Positions 17,333-27,971 of a stretch of 64,000 nucleotides of DNA are shown piece by piece. The number at the start of each line of letters is the position of its first letter. The stretch's first letter is position 1. The notes under the pieces were generated by a model. It was not told where the DNA came from and did no database searches. It worked only from the letters and a program-made list of their open reading frames with translations. Source of the stretch: Cyanobium sp. Cruz-8D1 (lineage in GTDB: Bacteria; Cyanobacteriota; Cyanobacteriia; PCC-6307; Cyanobiaceae); contig NZ_JAGQCD010000001.1 in the NCBI RefSeq assembly GCF_024345975.1, forward strand, positions 186,001 through 250,000. The letters run 5' to 3'. A program made the position numbers and the translations under genes.

Positions 17333-17524
17333 ATGGTCGCCCAGTATTTCCGCTCCAGGCTCAATGAGCCCCAGCCCCAACGCTTCACCCTCGTTTTCCG
17401 CAACGGTGAGCTGCTGCGCCACCAGGATCCCCTGGCCGTGGCCCAGTACCTCGCCGATGCCCGCCTGGCGGAGGTCCGTTCCGAACCTCCGCGGCGCCGC
17501 GCCGCCGCATCTCAGATCGAATAA
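17333..17524 (+). CDS. Small protein of the sulfate-transport cluster
   Basis: From ATG 17333 the frame gives 63 residues, [18 protein letters not shown] followed by [22 protein letters not shown], with a basic C-terminus. An upstream start at 17258 is possible but adds low-complexity residues. Small unassigned ORFs inside sulfate-permease clusters are also described in other Synechococcus, but I cannot say this is an orthologue. Its stop overlaps the end of cysA by 13 bases, tail to tail. Confidence 0.55.
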   Translation: MVAQYFRSRLNEPQPQRFTLVFRNGELLRHQDPLAVAQYLADARLAEVRSEPPRRRAAASQIE

Positions 17525-18534
17525 TCCGGCTGGAAGGCGTGGGCCTGACGGCTGATCACATGCAGTCGGTCGCCGGGCTTCAGGTTGGCGACGTCGACCT
17601 CTTCCCGGGGGAACTGGGCCACCACCACCTCTTCCGTGTCGAGCACCAGTTCCGCCTGCAGGTCGCGGCCCATGTGGGTGAGGCGACGCAGGCGTGCCGG
17701 CACGGTGCCCGGCTGGGGGGTGGCATGCACCTGCACGTGGTGGGGGCGCACGAAGATCCGCCCGTCCGCCGGCAGCGGCGGCACGGCGCCACGGCGCACG
17801 GGCAGGGCGCCGCTGGGCAGTTCGTTGACGGCCCCCACGAAGCTCATCACGAAGGGGGAGGCGGGATGGTCGTAGATCTCCGCCGGGGAGCCGATCTGCT
17901 CCACCCGGCCTTCGTTCATCACCACGATCCGGTCGGCCACCTCCATGGCCTCTTCCTGGTCGTGGGTGACGATCACGGTGGTGACGTGCATCTCGTCGTG
18001 GAGGTTGCGCAACCAGGCGCGCAGCTCCTTGCGCACCTTGGCATCGAGGGCGCTGAAGGGCTCATCGAGCAGCAGCACCCGGGGCTGCACCGCCAGGGCC
18101 CGGGCCAGGGCCACCCGCTGGCGCTGGCCGCCGGAGAGCTGGGAGGGGAAGCGGCTGCCATAGCCCCGCAGGTGGACAAGGTCGAGCAGTTCGTCCACGC
18201 GGCGGCGGATCGCCTCGGGCTTCCAGCGGCGCAGCTCGAGGCCGAAGGCCACGTTGCGACGCACGTTGCGGTGCTTGAACAGGGCGAAATGCTGGAACAC
18301 GAAGCCCACCTGGCGCTCCTGCACCGAGCGTTGGGTGGCCTCTTCGCCGGTGATCCAGATGCGGCCGGCATCGGCCTCCTCCAGCCCGGCGATCAGGCGC
18401 AGCAGGGTGCTCTTGCCTGATCCGGACGGCCCCAGCAGGGCCACCAGGGAGCCACTCTCCACGTCGACGCTGACGTCGTCCACGGCACAGAAGTCGCCGA
18501 AGTTCTTGCTGACGTTGGCGACGCGGATGCCCAT
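17512..18534 (-). CDS. cysA: Sulfate ABC transporter ATP-binding protein CysA
   Basis: A 340-residue ATPase of the CysA type. Walker A is GPSGSGKST, the signature [15 protein letters not shown], Walker [13 protein letters not shown], and the switch His is in [11 protein letters not shown]. The C-terminal TOBE-like domain (about 235-335) is the usual regulatory part. It is divergent from cysT/cysW, which encode its permease partners, with the shared motif between them. Confidence 0.96.
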   Translation of the reverse strand: MGIRVANVSKNFGDFCAVDDVSVDVESGSLVALLGPSGSGKSTLLRLIAGLEEADAGRIWITGEEATQRSVQERQVGFVFQHFALFKHRNVRRNVAFGLELRRWKPEAIRRRVDELLDLVHLRGYGSRFPSQLSGGQRQRVALARALAVQPRVLLLDEPFSALDAKVRKELRAWLRNLHDEMHVTTVIVTHDQEEAMEVADRIVVMNEGRVEQIGSPAEIYDHPASPFVMSFVGAVNELPSGALPVRRGAVPPLPADGRIFVRPHHVQVHATPQPGTVPARLRRLTHMGRDLQAELVLDTEEVVVAQFPREEVDVANLKPGDRLHVISRQAHAFQPDYSI

Positions 18535-18564
18535 CGGAGCGGCCTGGGTGGCAGGGAGAATCCG

Positions 18565-18577
18565 ACTATACCGGTAA
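18565..18577. promoter_or_regulatory. Sulfur-cluster promoter motif, copy 4
   Basis: ACTATACCGGTAA lies between divergent cysA (31 bases) and cysT (53 bases). It is the copy closest to a palindrome (TATACCGGTAA) and fits best for divergent control. Confidence 0.55.
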
Positions 18578-18629
18578 GCGCACCGCCGAACCGTCCTTTA
18601 GTCTGACGTCCATCCGTCCCCCTGCCCCG

Positions 18630-19481
18630 ATGGCCCCCGCCCTCCTGCGTCGCTGGCGCCCACCGGCCCTGGCGCTGCCCAGCTGGCCCTGGCGCATCAC
18701 CTGGACCTACCTGGGCCTGATCCTTTTTCTGCCCCTGGGGGCCATGCTGCTCAAGGCCGCCCGCGTCGGTCCCGTCGGGTTCTGGGAGATGGCCACCACC
18801 CCCGAGGCCCTCGCCACCTACCGGGTCAGCTTCGGCCTCGCTCTCGTGGCCAGCCTGATCAACGGCGTGTTCGGGCTGGTGGTGGCCTGGGCGCTGGTGC
18901 GCTGCCGCTTCCCGGGCCAGCGGCTGCTGGATGCCCTGATCGATCTCCCCTTCGCCCTGCCCACCGCCGTGGCTGGGCTGGCCCTCACGGCCGTCTACAG
19001 CACCAACGGCTGGCTGGGGCAACCGCTGAACGAGGCCTTCGGCCTCAAGGTGGCCTTTGCCGCCCCCGGGGTGGCGGTGGCGATGGTGTTCATCTCGCTG
19101 CCCTTCGTGGTGCGGACGGTGGAGCCGGTGCTGCGTTCCCTGGAGAGGGAGCAGGAGGAAGCCTCCTGGTGCCTGGGGGCCTCGCCATTGCAGACCACCG
19201 TGCGGGTGGTGCTGCCCCAACTGTTGCCGGCGATCCTCGGCGGGGTGGCCCAGGGCTACAGCCGGGCCGTGGGGGAATACGGCTCGGTGGTGATGATCTC
19301 CAGCAACGTGCCCTTCCGTGACCTGATCACCCCCACCCTGATCATCCAGAAACTCGAGGAGTACGACTTTGAGGCCGCCACCGTGATCGGTTCGGTGATG
19401 TTGATCTTCTCCCTGTTCAGCCTGCTGGTGATCAACCTGCTGCAGGTCTGGGGCCAGCGCTACCAGGGCAATCAGGCCTGA
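18630..19481 (+). CDS. cysT: Sulfate ABC transporter permease CysT
   Basis: A 283-residue inner-membrane permease with about six helices. The binding-protein-dependent transport motif EEASWCLGASPLQTTVRVVLP contacts CysA (positions about 175-195, key residues E, A, LGA), and LPTAVAGLAL and AVGEYGSVVMISSN are CysT signatures. It is followed by cysW after 36 bases and presumably co-transcribed. Confidence 0.95.
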   Translation: MAPALLRRWRPPALALPSWPWRITWTYLGLILFLPLGAMLLKAARVGPVGFWEMATTPEALATYRVSFGLALVASLINGVFGLVVAWALVRCRFPGQRLLDALIDLPFALPTAVAGLALTAVYSTNGWLGQPLNEAFGLKVAFAAPGVAVAMVFISLPFVVRTVEPVLRSLEREQEEASWCLGASPLQTTVRVVLPQLLPAILGGVAQGYSRAVGEYGSVVMISSNVPFRDLITPTLIIQKLEEYDFEAATVIGSVMLIFSLFSLLVINLLQVWGQRYQGNQA

Positions 19482-19517
19482 CTTCCCTTCAGCTTCTTTT
19501 CTGCTGTTTCTCCCGCC

Positions 19518-20423
19518 ATGACCATCGTCGTCCCCACCCTGGAGACCCCCAGGCCCACTCCCGAACGAGGGAAAAGGTCACGCCGCCGAGGCTTCCACCT
19601 GCCGGGGATCCTGATTCCGCTGATCGCCTGCCTCTATGTGGGGGTGGTGATCCTGCTGCCGGCCCTGAGTGTGGTGGTCTCGGCCTTCGCCAAGGGTCTG
19701 GGCCCCTTCCTGGAGAACTTCCGCTCCCACGAACTGCTCTCCGCCCTGCGGCTCACCCTGTTCGCCACCGCCGTGGCGGTGCCCTGCAATGTGATCTTCG
19801 GGCTGGCTGCCGCCACCGCCATCGCCCGCCGTCAGTTCCGCGGCAAGGCGTTGCTGCTCAGCATCATCGACCTGCCTTTCTCGATCTCACCGGTGGTGGT
19901 GGGTCTGATGCTGGTTCTTCTCTACAGCCCCACCCAGGGGTTGCTGGGCGGCGTGGTGGACAGCCTGGGCTGGAAGATCATCTTTTCCTGGCCCGGCATC
20001 GTGCTGGCCACGATCATCGTCACCTTCCCCTTCATGGCCCGGGAGGTGATTCCTTTGCTGGAGGAGGAGGGCTGGGAGCAGGAGGAGGCCGCCCGCACCC
20101 TGGGCGCCACGAACTGGCAGGTGTTCTGGAAAGTGACACTCCCTTCGGTGCGCTGGGCGGCCCTTTACGGGCTGATCCTCACCACGGCCCGGGCCCTGGG
20201 GGAATTCGGGGCTGTGGCGGTGGTCAGCGGCAACATCGAGGGCCAGACCCAGACCCTGCCCCTGTTTGTGGAGGACGCCTACAAGAACTACCAGACCGAG
20301 CTGGCCTTCGGCGCGGCCATGGTGCTGGGGGGCGTGGCGATCGTGTCGCTGCTGCTCAAGATCCTGGTGGAGCAGGTTCTGGAGCAGGACAAGAAAGCGA
20401 GCCGGAATCCTCTGGACGGCTGA
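19518..20423 (+). CDS. cysW: Sulfate ABC transporter permease CysW
   Basis: A 301-residue permease, partner of CysT. SPVVVGLMLVLLYSP, the coupling loop EEAARTLGATNWQVFWKVTLP and ALGEFGAVAVVSGNIEGQTQ are CysW hallmarks. The N-terminal 30 residues are polar and cytoplasmic. The last 68 bases overlap, tail to tail, the 3' end of the CDF gene on the other strand, an unusually long convergent overlap. Confidence 0.95.
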   Translation: MTIVVPTLETPRPTPERGKRSRRRGFHLPGILIPLIACLYVGVVILLPALSVVVSAFAKGLGPFLENFRSHELLSALRLTLFATAVAVPCNVIFGLAAATAIARRQFRGKALLLSIIDLPFSISPVVVGLMLVLLYSPTQGLLGGVVDSLGWKIIFSWPGIVLATIIVTFPFMAREVIPLLEEEGWEQEEAARTLGATNWQVFWKVTLPSVRWAALYGLILTTARALGEFGAVAVVSGNIEGQTQTLPLFVEDAYKNYQTELAFGAAMVLGGVAIVSLLLKILVEQVLEQDKKASRNPLDG

Positions 20424-21333
20424 TCGGGGCCTGCGAGCAACCCCCGGGCGGTTCAATCTGGAGCGTGCTGTGGGTGATGCCGAGCTCGGCCAGCCGCTGC
20501 TGGGCCAGCTGCAGCAGCTCTGCGTCGTCCTCGCCATCGATGGGCCGGCCCAGGTGGGCTGTCAGGGCGATCCGGGAGGTGCTCATGCCCCAGACATGCA
20601 GATGGTGCACGTTTTCCACACCGGGCAGGCTGCGCAGGGCCGTCTCCACCGCGGTCAGGTTGATGTCCCGTGGCACGGCATCGAGGGAGGCGCTGAGGGC
20701 TTCCACCAACAGCTGCCAGCCGCTCCAGGCCACCGCCAACCCCACGCCGATGGCGGTGGCGGCATCCAGCCACAGCCAGCCCACCAGCCCCACCAGCACC
20801 GCGCTGACCAGCACCGCGGCCGAGACGGCGGCATCGGTGAGCAGGTGCACCACCGCCGCCCGCCGGTTCAGATCGTGGTGGTGACCAGTGCCGAACAGGC
20901 GGGCCGACAGCAGGTTGACCACGATGCCGGCCGCCGCCGCCCAGGCCACCGGGCCGCTCACCACCGGCACCGGATCCAGTAGCCGTTGCACCCCCTCGAC
21001 GATCACCACCCCCGCCGCCATCAGGATCAGGGCCGCGTTCATCAGCGAGGCCAGCTGGGTGCTGCGGCCGAAGCCATAGGTGAAGCGGGCCGTGGCCGGA
21101 CGGGCGCTGAGCCGTTCGGCCCCCCAGCCGAACAGCAGCCCCGCCACGTCACCGAGGTTGTGAATGGCATCACCGATCAGGGCCAGGGAGCCGAAGCCGA
21201 TGCCGATCGCCAGCTGCAGCCCGGACAGGCCGCTGTTCAGCAGCACACCCCAGAAGAAGGCCCGGGGCGAACCCTGGGGGTGCTGATGGCCGTGCTCGTG
21301 GGCTTGCTTGTGTTGGTGGGAACGGAGCGCCAT
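20356..21333 (-). CDS. Cation diffusion facilitator (zinc-type) transporter
   Basis: A 325-residue CDF exporter with a His-rich N-terminus (HQHKQAHEHGHQH) that probably binds metal. Six helices follow; the transport-site motifs are ALIGDAIHNLGD in helix 2 and HLLTDA in helix 5 (H/D pairs typical of Zn/Cd CDFs). A second His cluster, TGHHHD, lies in the loop before helix 5. The cytoplasmic domain ends with ENVHHLHVWGMS. The last 25 residues form an extension that overlaps cysW. ZitB/CzcD-like; the exact metal is inferred. Confidence 0.93.
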   Translation of the reverse strand: MALRSHQHKQAHEHGHQHPQGSPRAFFWGVLLNSGLSGLQLAIGIGFGSLALIGDAIHNLGDVAGLLFGWGAERLSARPATARFTYGFGRSTQLASLMNAALILMAAGVVIVEGVQRLLDPVPVVSGPVAWAAAAGIVVNLLSARLFGTGHHHDLNRRAAVVHLLTDAAVSAAVLVSAVLVGLVGWLWLDAATAIGVGLAVAWSGWQLLVEALSASLDAVPRDINLTAVETALRSLPGVENVHHLHVWGMSTSRIALTAHLGRPIDGEDDAELLQLAQQRLAELGITHSTLQIEPPGGCSQAPISRPEDSGSLSCPAPEPAPPGS

Positions 21334-21368
21334 GGAGGCGTCTTAGCAGCGCTGGCGTCGGCTGGCCC

Positions 21369-21581
21369 TCAGCTCTGGTAGTGGGAATCGAGCCAGCACC
21401 GGGGCAGGGCCTCCCCGGAGGGAAAGAACAGATCGACCTTGGCGTACTCCTCGGGATCCTGCATCTCCTCGCCGCCATGGAGCCGGGCCTCGACCCGGAT
21501 GTCGAAGGGATTGAACAACTGCTTGACGTTGAGCACCTCCACCAGGCTGGCGTCATCGTTGTGGCGTACTTTCAGGAACAT
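21369..21581 (-). CDS. Conserved small hypothetical protein
   Basis: From ATG 21581 the frame encodes 70 residues with an orderly alternation of hydrophobic and charged residues: MFLKVRHNDDASLVEVLNV, then QLFNPFDIRVEARLHGGEE and LFFPSGEALPRCW. It looks like a compact soluble domain and matches my memory of a small conserved cyanobacterial family without a known role. It diverges from sqr across a 114-base spacer. I cannot assign a function. Confidence 0.7.
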   Translation of the reverse strand: MFLKVRHNDDASLVEVLNVKQLFNPFDIRVEARLHGGEEMQDPEEYAKVDLFFPSGEALPRCWLDSHYQS

Positions 21582-21695
21582 CGCCCTGCTCCGGTTCTCG
21601 ATACCTTCACTCTGGTGCCATGGTGCCGGCGAAGGTAGCCTCCGTGACATTTCTCCCTCGCCGCTGCCGGGTCCTTCCCGTCTGAATTCCGTTCC

Positions 21696-22928
21696 ATGGC
21701 CCATCACCAGATCCTGATCGTCGGCGGAGGGGCAGCGGGCCTCACCGTGGCCAGCCAGCTCAAGCGGGCGCGGCCGGGCCTGGAGATCGCCATCCTTGAG
21801 CCCTCGCCCGACCACTACTACCAACCCGGCTGGACCCTGGTGGGCGGTGGCGTCTTCACCCTGGAGCAGACCCGCCGCGCCGAGGCTGATCTGATTCCCG
21901 AAGGGGTGCGCTGGATCCGCGCCGCCGCCGCCGGTTTCGATCCGGTGGCCGGCACCGTGACCAGCACCGACGGCGAAACACTCCACTACGACGTGCTGGT
22001 GGTGGCCACCGGCATCAAGCTCTGCTGGGACCGGATCAAGGGTCTGCCGGAAGCCCTCGGCAGCCATGGGATCACCAGCAACTATTCCAAGGATCTGGTT
22101 GATTACACCTGGACGACGATCCAGGCCTTCAGCGGCGGCAACGCGATCTTCACCTTCCCCGACACGCCGATCAAGTGTGCCGGGGCGCCCCAGAAGATCA
22201 TGTACCTGGCCGACGACGTCTTCAAGCGTTCGCCGGCGGTGGCCGCGGCGACCAAGGTGATCTACGCCACCGCCACACCGGGGATCTTCGCCATTCCCAC
22301 CTTCGCCGAACCCCTGCGCCAGGTGGTGGCCCGCCGCGGCATCGAGCCCCACTACCAGCACACCCTCAAGGAGGTCCGCGCCGCCAGCAAGGAGGCGGTC
22401 TTCGCCGTCAAGGAGGGCGACACGGTGCGCGAAGAAGTGCTGCCCTTCGGCATGCTGCATGTCACCCCGCCGATGGCGGCCCCGGATGTGGTGGCCACCA
22501 GCCCCCTGGCGGTGGCCGGGCCGGGCGGCTGGGTGGAGGTGGACAAATTCACCACCCAGCACGTGCGCCATGCCAACGTTTTTTCCCTCGGCGACGTCTC
22601 CTCACTGCCGAATTCCAAAACCGCCGCGGCGGTGCGGGGCCAGGCCCCGGTGCTGGTGGCCAACCTGCTGGCCCACCTCGACGGCCAGCCCCTGGCCGCC
22701 CGCTACGACGGCTATGCCTGCTGTCCGCTGATCACCGGCTACGGGCGCGTGATCATGGCCGAGTTCAACTACGACGGCCAGCCCGTTCCCTCCTTCCCCC
22801 TCGACCCCACCCAGGAGCGCTGGAGCATGTGGGTGATGAAGAAAGACGTGCTGCCCTGGATCTACTGGAACCGCATGCTCAAGGGAGCCCCCCACGAACG
22901 GCGCTTCATGCCGGGGGTGGCTGGCTGA
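21696..22928 (+). CDS. sqr: Sulfide:quinone oxidoreductase
   Basis: A 410-residue flavoprotein of the disulfide-reductase superfamily that oxidises sulfide and passes electrons to quinone. The FAD motif [13 protein letters not shown] is at the N-terminus; [14 protein letters not shown] and [12 protein letters not shown] are characteristic of type II SQRs (the eukaryotic-like group). The two redox cysteines are placed at IKCAGAPQK (Cys161) and in [11 protein letters not shown] near residue 340. The C-terminus has amphipathic, Trp-rich stretches suited to membrane attachment. It lies near the sulfate cluster but is a separate unit. Useful for sulfide detoxification or electron donation under low oxygen. 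Confidence 0.94.
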   Translation: MAHHQILIVGGGAAGLTVASQLKRARPGLEIAILEPSPDHYYQPGWTLVGGGVFTLEQTRRAEADLIPEGVRWIRAAAAGFDPVAGTVTSTDGETLHYDVLVVATGIKLCWDRIKGLPEALGSHGITSNYSKDLVDYTWTTIQAFSGGNAIFTFPDTPIKCAGAPQKIMYLADDVFKRSPAVAAATKVIYATATPGIFAIPTFAEPLRQVVARRGIEPHYQHTLKEVRAASKEAVFAVKEGDTVREEVLPFGMLHVTPPMAAPDVVATSPLAVAGPGGWVEVDKFTTQHVRHANVFSLGDVSSLPNSKTAAAVRGQAPVLVANLLAHLDGQPLAARYDGYACCPLITGYGRVIMAEFNYDGQPVPSFPLDPTQERWSMWVMKKDVLPWIYWNRMLKGAPHERRFMPGVAG

Positions 22929-23319
22929 GGTCGCTGCCGGACTGCTTCAGGTGGCCGAGGCGTTCTTCCAGCCCGTGCAGCATTTCCAGGGCGAACATCG
23001 GCAGTTCCTGGAGCGCGAACAGAAACTCCTCCCGGTTCATCTCCAGCAATTGCGTGTCGCGCACGGCCGTGGCGGTGCCGACGCGTCGATGCTGGTTGTC
23101 CACCAGCGCCCCCACCCCGAAGCTGCTGCCGGGGCCGAGGATTTCGCCATCGTGGTCATGGCCCCAGTCGATCCGGACTTCACCATCGACGATGCCGAAG
23201 ACCGACGCGCCCGCCTCGCCAGCTCGGAAGATCACTTCCCCAGCCGCGATCGTTCGCAGGTCCCGGTCCTGGGCCAGGAGCCGCATGGTGGTCAGGGCGC
23301 CTGGGGAGGGGGAGGTCAT
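22906..23319 (-). CDS. Stand-alone cyclic-nucleotide-binding domain protein
   Basis: A 137-residue protein consisting of one cNMP-binding (CAP_ED) beta roll: [24 protein letters not shown] is represented by the [15 protein letters not shown] motif, and [20 protein letters not shown] follows. The Arg that binds the phosphate in true cAMP receptors is not clearly in place. There is no HTH, so it is not a Crp-type regulator; it may sense or scaffold. The end overlaps sqr by 23 bases, tail to tail. Confidence 0.82.
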   Translation of the reverse strand: MTSPSPGALTTMRLLAQDRDLRTIAAGEVIFRAGEAGASVFGIVDGEVRIDWGHDHDGEILGPGSSFGVGALVDNQHRRVGTATAVRDTQLLEMNREEFLFALQELPMFALEMLHGLEERLGHLKQSGSDLSQPPPA

Positions 23320-23364
23320 GGAAGAGTCCTGGATCCCACCACCTTGCAGATGGTGGGTTAAGGA

Positions 23365-25890
<2,526 letters not shown>

Positions 25891-25910
25891 GGCTGGACGG
25901 TCATGGGCAC

Positions 25911-25931
25911 ACCCTCACCCTCACCCTCACC
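25911..25931. repeat. Hexamer tandem repeat in the glgP leader
   Basis: Three and a half copies of CCCTCA lie 21-41 bases upstream of the glgP start. They could be a slippage-prone element affecting the leader; no coding frame is involved. Confidence 0.6.
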
Positions 25932-26030
25932 AGGGATGGTTAAGACCCGGGGGCAGCGGCATCAACGTGGGCTTGGGAAGATGGGAGGGCCTGCCAGCGT
26001 TCCATTCCCGACCCTGAAGCCCAGCCCGGG

Positions 26031-27971
26031 GTGGCCAGCACTCCGTCCTCCGTTCCCGGGGCGTCCTGCCCGCGGGAAGGTGCGGTGCTCATCTGTGGCC
26101 TCGGATCCCTGGGCCAGGCCTGCCTGCTGCGCCTGCTGCCCTTCGACGTGCCGCTGCGCTGTCTGGACCGGAAGCGGCCGGACTGGCGCGATCCCCGCCT
26201 GGAGGAACGCTTTGGATCCTCGCTGGTGCTCGGGGACATGCGCCTGCCCCATGTGCTCTCCCAGGCCGGGGTGGAGACGGCCCGCGCTGTGTTGTTGCTG
26301 AGTTCCGAGAGCACGGTGAACGTGGAGGCGGCGCTGCAGGTGCGGTTGCTCAATCCCTCGGCCGACCTGGTGGTGCGCTCCTCCGGCCAGCTGGCCAGCC
26401 TGGGGGCCCTGCTCGAGGAGCGCCTGCCCGGGGTGGCCGTGGTGGATCCCCTGCTGCTCACGGCCGGGGCCGTCACCGAGGCCCTGCGGCCTGGCCACCA
26501 GGAGGCCTGCTTCCGCGTCGATGGTCAGTCGTACCTGGTGGTGGAGGGAAAAGACCTGGATCGACGGCAGCAGCGCTGCCTGCGTCAGGCCTCTGCGGAC
26601 CCGGCCCGACCCCTGCAGGTGATTCCGATGGGGTCCCACCACCACCGTTCGTCGGACGCCGTCCCCGCCACGACGGCCAGGGGCCGGTGGATGGCCCTGC
26701 GCCGCGGCCTGGGGGCACCGCTGCGGCTGTGGCGGCATCGCAGCCGGCTCCAGCAAGGCGTGCTGCTGGGGCTCGTGCTGCTCATGGGCCTCGGACTGGC
26801 CCTGTTCTCCGCCGGCGGCGGCTGGCGCCAGGGGTTGTTCGTCACCCTGTCCCTGCTGAAGGGGGAGTACGTCGATCCGGTGAACGTGATGCTGCCTGCG
26901 GATGACGGCATCGCCGCGGCGGCCCCCTGGATGATCGGCCTCACCCTGCTGTATTCCCTGCTCGGAACGCTGCTCACCTCCGCGCTGGTGGCGGTGATCC
27001 TGGAACGGTTGCTGCGGGAGCGTTTCGGATTGGGCCATCCCGGCCGTTTCCGGCGTGGCAGCCGCTGGATCCTGCTGGCCGAGGGGGAGGAGCTTGCGGT
27101 GCGGGTGGCCGACAACCTGGTCAGGGACGGACTGCAGGTGCTGCTGATCGATTCGCGACCTGCCCAGCCCCTGCACCGGCCGGGGTTGGTGGTCTTCCAC
27201 CGCTGGGAAGCGGCGCTCGCCGCGCTGCAGCACTGCAGGCTGGAGGGGATCGGTCTGCTCTCCGTGGATCTGCTCGCCAATCTTCAGGAGACCTTCCAGC
27301 TGCAGAAGTCCTGGCCTGACGCCCGCTACGCCATCCTGTCCCATGCGGTCGAGGCGGCCGAACGACTCGGCGACCTGCTCGGTGGTGTGGCGGTGATCTC
27401 CAGCATGGATCTGGTTGCGGATGCCGTGGTGGCCACGGCGTTCGGCGAACGGGTGGAGGAGATCTGCCGGATCGATGGGGCCAACCATCTGCTGGTGCGC
27501 TACCGGATTCAGCAGGGCGATGCTTTGTCGGGTCTGAACCTCTCCAGGATCGAGCATGGCTACGGAGTCACCACCATCCATCTGCTGCGTCCCGGGCGCC
27601 GTTCCCCCCTGGTGTTGCCCTCCCTGGATCTGGTGCTGGCGGCGGGCGACCAGCTGGTGGTGCTGGCCACCCTGGCGCAGCTGCGGCGGGTCGAGCTGGG
27701 CCGTCCGGATCCGCCTGGATGGCGCCTGCGCCTGCAGGGCTCCCCCCGGCAGGAAGGTCGCTTCGAGGCGCTCCAGTCCCTGGCCCGGCACCTGGGTGGC
27801 GCGCCGGGGGCGATGGCCCCGCTGCTTGATGGCGCCGACCATCTCACCCCAGCTCTCGACCGCGAGCTGGCCGAACAGCTGGCGGAGGAGTTGCGACGTC
27901 AGGGCATCCGCAGCCACTTGGAATCCGTATCCGTGCGTGAATCCACCCAGTCCATGGGCAACGGTGCATGA
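26031..27971 (+). CDS. Membrane protein with two RCK (TrkA-N-like) domains and a non-canonical pore
   Basis: A 646-residue protein. An N-terminal Rossmann RCK domain (GLGSLGQACLLRLLP, about 22-36; acidic DR after beta 2) is followed by a linker, then two membrane helices (about 242-260 and 300-324) that enclose a pore-helix-like stretch, GLFVTLSLLKGEYVDP (268-283). A second RCK module (about 345-480) has lost the glycine motif (ILLAEGEELA), and a TrkA-C-like domain (about 485-570) follows. The layout resembles two-RCK ion channels such as CASTOR/Pollux, but the usual TVGYGD filter is absent. GTG start. Its stop overlaps the start of the pyruvate-kinase-like gene (ATGA). Ion selectivity cannot be predicted. 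Confidence 0.8.
   Translation: MASTPSSVPGASCPREGAVLICGLGSLGQACLLRLLPFDVPLRCLDRKRPDWRDPRLEERFGSSLVLGDMRLPHVLSQAGVETARAVLLLSSESTVNVEAALQVRLLNPSADLVVRSSGQLASLGALLEERLPGVAVVDPLLLTAGAVTEALRPGHQEACFRVDGQSYLVVEGKDLDRRQQRCLRQASADPARPLQVIPMGSHHHRSSDAVPATTARGRWMALRRGLGAPLRLWRHRSRLQQGVLLGLVLLMGLGLALFSAGGGWRQGLFVTLSLLKGEYVDPVNVMLPADDGIAAAAPWMIGLTLLYSLLGTLLTSALVAVILERLLRERFGLGHPGRFRRGSRWILLAEGEELAVRVADNLVRDGLQVLLIDSRPAQPLHRPGLVVFHRWEAALAALQHCRLEGIGLLSVDLLANLQETFQLQKSWPDARYAILSHAVEAAERLGDLLGGVAVISSMDLVADAVVATAFGERVEEICRIDGANHLLVRYRIQQGDALSGLNLSRIEHGYGVTTIHLLRPGRRSPLVLPSLDLVLAAGDQLVVLATLAQLRRVELGRPDPPGWRLRLQGSPRQEGRFEALQSLARHLGGAPGAMAPLLDGADHLTPALDRELAEQLAEELRRQGIRSHLESVSVRESTQSMGNGA

Noticed and set aside
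25937-25944. Pho-box unit before glgP
   Set aside because: Single CTTAACCA on the minus strand with no 11-bp-spaced partners.
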